In this document: one piece after another, positions 58,501-64,000 of the stretch | Layout of the letters: each line of letters starts with the position of its first letter | How positions within the stretch are numbered: the first letter of the stretch is position 1 | Origin: Thraustochytrium sp. TN22 | Lineage: Eukaryota > Sar > Bigyra > Thraustochytrida > Thraustochytriidae | Assembly: GCA_013306675.1 (NCBI GenBank) | Contig: JABLUY010000067.1 | Coordinates: 1 to 64,000, forward strand | Length of the DNA stretch: 64,000 bases | Direction: 5' to 3' | The notes under the pieces: generated by a model | The model's input: the letters and a program-made list of their open reading frames with translations, nothing else | What the model was told of the DNA's origin: nothing | Database searches by the model: none | Made by a program: the position numbers and the translations under genes

Positions 58501-60332
58501 TTGGCAAAAATGTAGGAGCGGTCGTGAATCACGATGCCCTCGTGCACGTAGCCGAAGAAACCCGCGCGAAATATGACGTCCGTCACGAAGAGGGCGTCCA
58601 GGAACCAGTCCAGCACGTAGTCCTTCGGATCGACCGCGCCCGAGAGCGAAAACGTCTGCGTGGCCAGCCTGTACGGCACGATCATGGCAGTGTAGGAGAT
58701 GCCTAGGAAGTTGATATTGTTCCACACCTCCCGGAAGCGAGAACGCGGCGCGAAGATATCGCGCCAGCCGCGCGAGCTGGGCGGTTGGTGGTCGAGACCG
58801 AAGAACTTCTTGACCTTGGCTTCTCGCTTGGCCGCCTTCTCCGCCTCGTCGCGGATGTCGTTGAACTCGTCCTCCTCGAGCGACTCCGACAAGATGTCCT
58901 CGAAGAGCTCCTTCTTGAGGAAGAAGAACTCGCAGTAGCTTTTGGCGCGGATCGAGTTCTCGAAGGTCCCAGGAAAGAAGAGCGAGCTCTCGCCCACGTA
59001 GCTGCCGAGCTTGCCGCTAAGCTGCTGCAGCACTTGGCCCGTGGCCGGCGACACGACCTCGGCTTCACCCCTGCGAAGCCAGTAACAGCCCGGCATGTTC
59101 TGTCCCTTGCGCGCCACGTAGTCTCCCGGCGAGACGATGACCTGCTCCAGCGCGACGCAAATGGCGTTAATGACCGGGTCGCGCAGCTTGCGCAGAAAGC
59201 CGACCTGGGTCACCAAATCCTTGGACCGCAGGCCGGCCACCTGCAGGCGCAGCGTGATGGGCAACTCGCGCAAGAAGGCTGCCTCGCTCACGCCCTTGAG
59301 GCTGGTCCACATGTACGTGTAGTAGGCGCGGATTCGGTCGCGCAGGTCGGTGGACAGGTGGCGGTACGACATGTACTTGTTCATGTTGTCCATCTTCGTG
59401 TGGAAGGCGTCCTCATCCGCATCCAGATTGGCAACCATGTTGGTTAGGTTTCCAATGACCATGCATGTGAGCGTCATGCCGAGGTACATGGTCATGAGCG
59501 TGAAGAAGGTCTCCGGGCCGGAGGTCGCCTCGGGGGTAATATCACCCAGGCCCACAGTGACCATCGTGATCATGGCCCAATAGATGCTGCGCACGTACAC
59601 GTGGCCCGTCGTCACGCCCTCAGACAGCATCACCTGGCCGTCCACCAGCTCGATGAGGCCGTCGGAGGACGCCCAGCTCGGCCGCCCCTGGGCCGTTGTG
59701 CTCACGCCTACGGCGAAGAAGCCGCACGCAGACCAGTGGGCGGCAAAGAAGAAGACTGCCCAGAGCAGAATCATCCGTCGCAGGCCAGCGTTGACGATGA
59801 TCCTCCTCCGCTCCAGCACGAGGAAAATCACGTTCGACTGCTCCATGAGCCGCATCAGGCGCACTGCCTTGATGAGCCGCAATGGCGTGGGGTCCGCCAT
59901 ATCTGTGGCGTTGAAGACCATGACGTCCAGCGGCAGCACGCACACGACGTCTGCGGCGAAGTACACGTATCGCCACAGTCGTCGCCTCGCGCGCTCCTGG
60001 TGGGTCATGCGCTCCTCGCGCTTGCGATCGTGCGAGATGCTCTGCATGATGGCCACCTCTGGCATGACGATGGAACTCAATCGCGGGTTGAACCTTCGCT
60101 GGAAAATCCACCGGCGAACAAAGATGTCCAGGAACACGAGCACGTCTGAGAGCACGTCACCCGCGAGGAACAGCAGCAAAACCCCTTCGGTGCCGTACCC
60201 GGGCGAGAACGCCATGCGGAACGGCACCATGAAGCAGTTCCATGCCAGCGACAGCAGCTGAAGGCTTTCCCATGCTGGTCTCGTCGGCACCACGCGTCTC
60301 AGCGCGGCGCGCGCCTTGCGCACCGCACCCAT
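52527..60332 (-). CDS. Single-chain four-repeat cyclic-nucleotide-gated K+-channel-like protein
   Basis: 2601 residues in one uninterrupted frame; an in-frame TAG lies four codons upstream of the ATG at 60332. It contains four tandem copies of a 6-TM voltage-sensor/pore unit followed by a C-linker and CNBD, equivalent to a whole tetramer. Approximate limits: I 15-510, II 525-1010, III 1030-1640, IV 1785-2310, then a disordered tail. Pore motifs: I T-V-G-L-G-D-I-T-P (about 261), II T-V-G-Y-G-D-L-V-P (about 766), III V-V-I-G-D-T-V-P (about 1323), IV S-V-G-Y-G-D-M-R-P (about 2031). CNBD cassettes: I Y-V-G-E-S-S-L-F-F without the Arg; II Y-F-G-E-G-S-L-L-G-L-E-K-R-T-A; III Y-F-G-E-T-A-V-F-F-N-E-R-R-S-C; IV H-F-G-G-E-C-L-Y, no clear Arg. 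CNBD III has an insertion of about 80 residues, and CNBD IV has an Asn/Ser-rich one of about 45. The architecture matches the CNGK/tetraKCNG channels known from sea-urchin sperm. Ion selectivity and ligand are inferred. Confidence 0.92.
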   Translation of the reverse strand: MGAVRKARAALRRVVPTRPAWESLQLLSLAWNCFMVPFRMAFSPGYGTEGVLLLFLAGDVLSDVLVFLDIFVRRWIFQRRFNPRLSSIVMPEVAIMQSISHDRKREERMTHQERARRRLWRYVYFAADVVCVLPLDVMVFNATDMADPTPLRLIKAVRLMRLMEQSNVIFLVLERRRIIVNAGLRRMILLWAVFFFAAHWSACGFFAVGVSTTAQGRPSWASSDGLIELVDGQVMLSEGVTTGHVYVRSIYWAMITMVTVGLGDITPEATSGPETFFTLMTMYLGMTLTCMVIGNLTNMVANLDADEDAFHTKMDNMNKYMSYRHLSTDLRDRIRAYYTYMWTSLKGVSEAAFLRELPITLRLQVAGLRSKDLVTQVGFLRKLRDPVINAICVALEQVIVSPGDYVARKGQNMPGCYWLRRGEAEVVSPATGQVLQQLSGKLGSYVGESSLFFPGTFENSIRAKSYCEFFFLKKELFEDILSESLEEDEFNDIRDEAEKAAKREAKVKKFFGLDHQPPSSRGWRDIFAPRSRFREVWNNINFLGISYTAMIVPYRLATQTFSLSGAVDPKDYVLDWFLDALFVTDVIFRAGFFGYVHEGIVIHDRSYIFANYKNRDSWRMDILICLPLDVLAFAQRSALPMLRVPKLLRIGYLLSHYDTAQNYMAARRITISNGLHRIIKIFFAVLWCVHLVGCGWMVMSLATQHLAGHTHDELGARGTEDRCALTNYDWICMDSENWASIDHRKDGITYLRAIYFVLVDMTTVGYGDLVPYNTLETAYVAFITFICGLGYPAVVGAMAALIASLDTARAEFQNKLAVLTQYMAVKRFPRPLRVRIMRYYDYLWSRQRGVDEDYILSDLPSSLRMEVQEYINGAIMRNITFLEGVDQELLRHLLSVLQPSVFLPGDHIVMAGELGQDMYLLEKGATRITSPDGKMTYAILTPGDYFGEGSLLGLEKRTANVIAIGYCDCFVLNKEDFDRVTKEFPLQRELVIARLRATLEEKRLKNAAVVENMRMHAKLNSVTSSEYDERKSIPESSWRHPESALRRTWDLAVLCAILYNFVLIPVRLALNAGLTLFAVDYLLDVFLVADFFCRWRVLGFVRGGQIFTDPEDIRRNYLRSGVLRRDLISLLPVDIFALVPVIMGVDTTTLAIVMACLRVPKLVLVIRTPKLKANLDTLFSMSSFREYTALYRLLTLVVAVIGISHWTGCFFYAIANYQQSTGEELEACISALAAQETAAGTSTPGVVRYSPDSCPLDSFFETEDREASDLTCGATYEAHCKFDTTWIQNQMEMGLLPLDGGPLSHQYLRAMNWALPTLVVVVIGDTVPVDVPGTLYVVFMIIIGVTINAAIIGSIANLVANLEGAAAKYREKMDVFERFLYMYRIPDTLQQRTRNYLEYLWETEKDAVQASLVDQMPTTLRAEVSNFLKLRFVVQTPFFANCDTALAKGIAAKLKTEVYSPQDFIIYEGDVGTEMYFIEQGIVQMVSFRGNWRSGHRASSVIEPVTPMRASSVLREPRKSSTEIRIESGPLAPIAPRRQASLSSLRSGANATQRASLVAMEQKIGEEEIIVLATLESGAYFGETAVFFNERRSCSVRALDFTELYSLNREDLDEVLLRYPHQSDLMFEIVSELRESNQLRNDNLRTNMETIIAGSKMLDFMQQKRNSFTAGSLIDFGRRMLTRKPSFLRRGSTSAGPASPNSAGSRGSLVSRGSLVSRGSNIGTTFYRALAAATGGGSARTAPNGANKKYGIDGKPVAKLAHHMLTDARIQRRRAALALRKARIYKPNDTLCRVWNMLSLIFTVYFAISIPFRCAFFVEDRVPIVDHHMPAGMWAWFAFDYAIDVFFIVDIYMRYRRFAVNKYGKVITNQTTIAQTYRATWLAYDLVASLPVDFFVLIHILTDSIEGSEHSSHVVMLSSVRFIHMVRLVRINMYSRLLDKYIHESFPRINSSVMSVFFLFMGILLLNHWAACSWFMVHRFVESDLHKTWAIADGLATFDPVTGKHNVFNEDLTPWFVYLRAIYFTVTTMSSVGYGDMRPYTLLETVHELAVVVLGACTFAALIGSVAVVFLHWDSRGSISFKSRLRKLIEFMEFRELPGDLQQEIVNHFTNHWEHFEGVNMHEVIQDLPLPLQLELAICIHQDIINKVRGLRKCHIHVQRHIARKLQAQIMSAGEYVFRAGEIGHEIYFIKKGEVEVVPSTELARTDASTATATANLNNVTAGTDNNGSSKNKNTSSSSSRAVYIAPPSNMSLRSKGSYRLRSGHHFGGECLYSLSGERMMTVRCVEDCELVFISKEELERIMIEFPEHREIGIFAELVHPERKTIAQTKELQRQVAEIAGSGQTPLGRFSAKHIANVLGNVKTTTLRDARRPDGKRSTFLRAQLNDDTLLSHKASRMDIMRDAQSSEFSFRRAHGMAGRGMRLSAFAEDESTTVSARASLSTSRGSRDSRNSVTREETSDEAIAEKEEGEDANDLEEAVSWVAPMSPGAFRTEARKESQRRLTRQLSERSEEIAKAVAENVNPDRRATVFRGVRKQNWSSNIQRGSSMTYEDAQESLFYTRAPAASVIQAIPVLGLQSVEGRTAEEGRVDVGMSPSSANR

Positions 60333-60568
60333 GGGCCGCCTCTACGACGAGACCGCCGATGCCCAAGGCCGCGAAGGGCGCTTGGTGGAGGTGAACGAGG
60401 CTCGCAAGACCTGCGACCTAGCCACGCCCGGTCGCGGCGGCGGACGTGTACGAGACGGGGGTCAGCTGCGGCGGCCAACAGGCATCCCTTGCCAGACCTC
60501 GCGCGCTTCTCTTCCGAGGCAGCCGCGGGCAGCACGACGTCGGGGTCGCCGCCCGTCGCCTGCCTGCT

Positions 60569-60611
<43 letters not shown>

Positions 60612-60637
60612 CTCGCTCGCTCGCTCGCTCGCTCGCT
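60569..60637. repeat. Compound tetranucleotide array (CCTG then GCTC)
   Basis: About eleven CTGC/CCTG units switch directly into about seven GCTC units, a compound microsatellite 240-300 bp upstream of the channel start. Confidence 0.9.
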
Positions 60638-60686
60638 CTGCGCAGCAGGAGGACCTGCTCGGCACCGCGCCGAGGTTACCGAGCTT

Positions 60687-60723
60687 GCCGCGCTCGCCGC
60701 GCTCGCCGCGCTCGCCGCGCTGC
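60687..60723 (-). repeat. 9-bp (GCCGCGCTC) tandem array
   Basis: Four units in register about 355-390 bp upstream of the channel ATG. Confidence 0.8.
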
Positions 60724-62668
60724 GCCCAGCGCAGGCGGGCGTCCAAGTTGGGCACAATGCAGGCAGGCAGACCGCCGCGCCCGCCTCGCCGCACGAGCGG
60801 CGCCCGGCTGGCAGAGGTAGAGGCGCCGCCGGGCCGCCTTGCGTGCCTCTTGCCGGCCTGCCCGGCGATGTCAATACCGTTGAGGGCGGTTAGGGGCGCG
60901 GGTGGCACTGCGCATAACGGAGGGCTCCTTGCACGGTGACGGTGGCAACTTAAAGGGAGCCTGGCGCCTGCAACGGAAACGGGGGGGCGTCGCCACTGCC
61001 ACGGCGCTGTAGAGTTGTAAGAATGCGAAGTCTTGACTGAGACCTCGACCACCGTGACTGCCACAGACAGTGCCACGCAAACGGTGCACCTTGGCTGACC
61101 CGCACTTGAAAGGACGGAGATCCTGGCGTGAGCTCGCCGGTAGACGATGAGTCCTCTGGACGAAGGCTGTCTTATTCGTGCACCCACCAGCCAGCTGGGA
61201 GGGGTTTCGGCTCGGCGGCAGCCGCGGCACCGCCTGAAAGTCGGATTCGACGCTGACAAGACGTCCAGAGCTAGTGGAGCTTGGCCACGCACTCACTCGA
61301 AGAAGGGAAATTGCTCGTAACTTAGGTACGCACGGTCGACACCCCCTTCGCAGCACAGCGATTCCCACTGGCGCGCTCTAGTCGCGCACTGGGGCTCGGC
61401 ATTGGCAACTTGAAACCTATTTACGGCCCGGTGAAGAAGGTTCGACCTGGGCTTTCCTTCCTCCCGTTCACTGGCCATTCAAGTTGTGATGGCGCAAGTG
61501 GTGATGTAACGTCTCTTTCCAAACCGTATCCGAAGCTCCGGGGCCGTCGGGGACTACATTTGCGGGTTCCTATCGTGCCGATGCGAATAACGTTGGCGCG
61601 GGTTGCGCGCAGCCAGCGAGCTCATCACGGTCGCAGATTTCAAAGCAAGGACAGAGCGAGGCCGAAGTTCCCCCCCTCCCCCCCGCGCTGCTTGACAGGT
61701 AGCCGAGTCATGTTCTGCGGCGCCCAACGAGCGCGCGGCTCGTCCGGACGGCTCGTCAGCTGATTCGCTTTATGGAAAAGCAGGAAGCGGTCAGCCATTC
61801 AGCTTTTGAGAGTAACCCAGGGCGAAACAACGCGTTTTCGCCTGTATGTCGACCGTGACGACGGCGATTAGGAAGGCCGAGCCCCCTCCGACGGCAGAAG
61901 AAAGAAGTCGGCCAGCCATCGTCATCCTCCCCTGCCTCGACCGCGTCGAGTCGCCAGCCAGGCTCGACCGGACTTCCCCAGCAAGAGACGAATCTGTGGT
62001 TGTCATCGCCTAGATAGCACTGCACTTACCGTGACACGACACCAGACCTCGACTTCAGGCATTCCATGGTGATGAAAGCTTGAAACGAGGGCGCCTCGGC
62101 ATTCGGCGAAGGTTGTGGCCGTGCTGGGATTCTGCTGTGCACGCGCCCATTGGAGCCTCTAGCGACGGCCAACGCACTCACTGTCAGGACGACCATGCGA
62201 TGCGGACGTCGGACGAGGTACGGTTCCTCCAGGCGAAGCGGGCCCGTTCCCCCAGGACGCCTTGACAACTTTGCTTGCAGACTTGCTCATCGCGCGCACA
62301 CCAAATGGCAACAAGACTCTCAAGCGCGGTTGGACCCCTTGCACCAACCGAAGAGCCGCTTCCCAGGACTTTCTCGAGTTCATCCGGGTCCTTGTGTTCT
62401 CCTTGCTCACGCCCCTCGCGCGGCGCCTTCAAGTTCTTGCGCCTCCTGACCGCCTTCTTGCGCGCTCGCGGCTTCTCGCGGCTTCTTCCCCTCGTTCCCG
62501 TTCCCGCGTTCCCGCCTTCGCGCACCCGCGGGGTCCCCAGGCCCGATTCGTCGGCGCGCGAAGTTCTTCTGTTTTCGAGGGAGAAAGCTATCTCCGAGTC
62601 GCGCCGGGCTCGCGCGCGCGCGCGGCAGCAGAGCGCGCGCGGGCGACCGGCGGCGCTCGCCATCGCCG

Positions 62669-62670
<2 letters not shown>

Positions 62671-62702
<32 letters not shown>

Positions 62703-62765
62703 CGCGGCGCCCGTGCAGGCGGGCGGGCGGGCGGGCAGGCGGGCAGGCGGGCAGGCAGGCAGGGC
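62671..62765 (+). repeat. GCC and GGCG/GGCA arrays upstream of TSG101
   Basis: A GCC trinucleotide run (about 62671-62700) followed after a short spacer by GGCG and GGCA tetramers (about 62718-62763), roughly 100-200 bp before the TSG101 ATG. Confidence 0.8.
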
Positions 62766-62866
62766 GGCCGGCTAGCTGGCGAGCCCTCGCGCGCGCGCGG
62801 CGAGGCGGAGCGCGCGCGCGGCGAGCGGAGGGCCGGCGCGGCGGAGGAGGAGCGGCAGAGAGGAGG

Positions 62867-64000
62867 ATGTACCCCGGGCAGCGCGGCCCGGGGCCGTCGT
62901 CCGGGATGATGGGCGTGGGCGGCGGCAACGTGACGGATATCATCGAGCACCTGCTGGCCGGGAGCGACACGTACAAGCAGGAGTTCAGGCCGCGCATCGT
63001 GAGCGACGTGGCGGCGGCGTGCAGGGAGTGGAACTCGCTCAAGCCGAGCATGGACGTGTTCTTCAGCAATACGGGAGAGTCCAGCACGCTGCTGGTGCTC
63101 AAGGGCACGGTGCCCATCATCTATAGCGGGTCGCAGTACAACATCCCGATGAGCTTCTGGGTGTCGCGCGACTACCCGCTGACCGCGCCCATCGTCTTTG
63201 TGACGCCAACGTCTACGATGGTGATCGCGCCAAACCACGACCACGTCAGTCGCGAGGGCGAGGTGTCCTTGCCCTACCTGAACGGCTGGCAGCACTCGCG
63301 CAGCAACCTGCAGGGCGTCATCCAGACGTGCAAGTCGGTCTTCGCAGCCGCGCCCCCTGTGCACGCGGCCCCGCCTCCCGGCGCCGGCCCGCCGCCCGCC
63401 ACGCGTCCGCCGCCGGCCTACAGCTCGTACTCGCCTGCGCAGCCTCGCGGGGGGCCGCCGCCGCCGCCACCACCACCCACGGCGGCGGGCCGGCCGGGCA
63501 TGCCCCCGTATCCGCCTCGCGCCGGCGGCACGCCGCCGCCACCGCCGTACCCGTCGTCCGCGGGTGCTTCCGCGGCGTCGCCGCCGCAGCCGCTGCCGTC
63601 GAGTCGCGGCGTCGGTTCGCGGCCGCTCCCACCGTACGCCTCTGAGGTGCAGTCCGCGAGCGAAGACGAGCGCTCGCGCATGGAGGCGCGCGAGGCGTCG
63701 AAGCGTCGCTCTGCGCGCCAGGCTGTCGAGATCAAGCTGCAGCAAGAGTTCCATCGCTTCCGCGAGCGCATGAAGCAGGAGCTCGGCGACGAGATGCGAA
63801 AGCAGAGCAAGCTCGAGGAGGGCAAGACGTACCTGGAGGAGGGCGTGCGCAAGCTCGAGGCGCAGAAGCTTGAGCTCGAGGCCACGGTCGACGAGCTGGC
63901 TACCAAGGAGACGCAGCTCAAGACATGGCTCGCCGAGTATGGTCAGGCCGAGGCCTCGGACGCCGGCGACAGCGACGGTGTTCACCATAGCGCCATGGCG
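62867..64000 (+). CDS. TSG101: TSG101/VPS23, ESCRT-I subunit (3' end beyond window)
   Basis: ESCRT-I component that binds ubiquitylated cargo and PTAP-type motifs on endosomes. 378 codons are visible from M-Y-P-G-Q-R-G-P-G-P; the frame is open at the edge. A Gly-rich leader of about 20 residues precedes the UEV domain (about 25-165): Y-K-Q-E-F-R-P-R-I, L-V-L-K-G-T-V-P-I-I-Y, Y-N-I-P-M-S-F-W-V, D-Y-P-L-T-A-P-I-V-F-V and L-P-Y-L-N-G-W. The E2 active-site Cys is absent, as expected for a UEV. A long Pro-rich linker with poly-Pro runs (about 165-265) contains P-P-P-A-Y-S-S-Y. A coiled coil follows (about 280-365). The C-terminal steadiness box must lie past the right edge. Confidence 0.93.
   Translation, partial: MYPGQRGPGPSSGMMGVGGGNVTDIIEHLLAGSDTYKQEFRPRIVSDVAAACREWNSLKPSMDVFFSNTGESSTLLVLKGTVPIIYSGSQYNIPMSFWVSRDYPLTAPIVFVTPTSTMVIAPNHDHVSREGEVSLPYLNGWQHSRSNLQGVIQTCKSVFAAAPPVHAAPPPGAGPPPATRPPPAYSSYSPAQPRGGPPPPPPPPTAAGRPGMPPYPPRAGGTPPPPPYPSSAGASAASPPQPLPSSRGVGSRPLPPYASEVQSASEDERSRMEAREASKRRSARQAVEIKLQQEFHRFRERMKQELGDEMRKQSKLEEGKTYLEEGVRKLEAQKLELEATVDELATKETQLKTWLAEYGQAEASDAGDSDGVHHSAMA

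Larger units (their letters stand above)
60333..62866. other. 2.5-kb divergent intergenic region between the channel and TSG101
   Basis: Near the channel: CCTG and GCTC tetramer arrays (60569-60637) and a 9-bp array (60687-60723). 60900-62300 is lower in GC, with no repeats or motifs and only non-GC3-biased frames; I see nothing supportable there. A GCC run and GGCG/GGCA arrays (62671-62765) precede TSG101. Confidence 0.5.

Noticed and set aside
60569-60637. Tetranucleotide arrays considered as a CRISPR or satellite array
   Set aside because: No spacers and 4-bp units: a compound microsatellite in a eukaryotic genome.
61436-61450. GGTTCGACC, tRNA T-arm-like word
   Set aside because: No pairing T stem, acceptor stem or D arm could be built around it. 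The similar word near 5847 also fails.
61756-62025. 89-codon minus-strand frame in the channel-TSG101 gap
   Set aside because: Starts with GTG, has no GC3 bias (unlike every confident gene here) and has no recognisable motif.
1-64000. Search for transposons, LTR elements or virus-derived genes
   Set aside because: No reverse transcriptase, integrase, transposase, capsid or paired terminal repeats were recognised anywhere in the window.

Overview
This is a nuclear, GC-rich (roughly 65-70% G+C) window from a eukaryote, most likely a free-living protist. Most genes are long single open frames with very high third-position GC. Spliceosomal introns still occur: one gene needs two short introns (91 and 80 bp) with GTACGT donors and GCAG acceptors, and a core spliceosomal Sm protein is encoded here. 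The gene set (APC/C, CTLH E3 ligase, ESCRT-I, PI4-kinase, MAP3K, cyclic-nucleotide kinase and channel) is broadly eukaryotic. I lean towards a stramenopile-like flagellate or labyrinthulomycete, but nothing in the window proves it.

Layout. 1-3100 is a messy region: the edge of a minus-strand gene, a small split minus-strand gene, a decayed subtilisin-like protease, a two-exon minus-strand coiled-coil protein and NLKAAA-type tandem repeats. 3.1-16 kb holds plus-strand genes: a four-TM protein, a SET-domain lysine methyltransferase, a large three-exon protein with (N/H)P...G repeats, the APC/C subunit CDC27 and a cytochrome P450. 16.2-23.3 kb is minus-strand: SmD2, an ankyrin/SAM-like protein and a PKG-architecture kinase. 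24.6-36.9 kb alternates strands: TMEM184-family transporter, RMND5 (CTLH ligase), PI4-kinase beta, a membrane-anchored BAG-like protein, a long coiled-coil protein and a two-TM protein resembling RNase kappa. A gene-poor GC-rich stretch (about 37-40.3 kb) precedes a MAP3K. Next come an Hsp110-like/TPR fusion, a membrane-anchored leukotriene-A4-hydrolase-type M1 peptidase, FAD synthase, a protein with a VHL beta-domain-like C-terminus, a 2601-residue four-repeat cyclic-nucleotide-gated channel, and the 5' part of TSG101 at the right edge.

How the genes relate. There is no operon-like logic; neighbours are mostly unrelated. Two genes belong to cyclic-nucleotide signalling (PKG-like kinase and four-repeat channel), two to E3 ubiquitin ligases (CDC27, RMND5), and PI4KB and TSG101 to membrane traffic. 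The most unusual items are the single-chain four-repeat CNG channel with unequal pores and unequal ligand sites, the Hsp110-like protein that lacks the substrate-binding beta domain and carries a C-terminal TPR, and a recurrent non-coding architecture: GC-rich arrays with an exact 5-bp period placed upstream of about a dozen start codons. CTAG-rich hairpins recur in the intergenic gaps.
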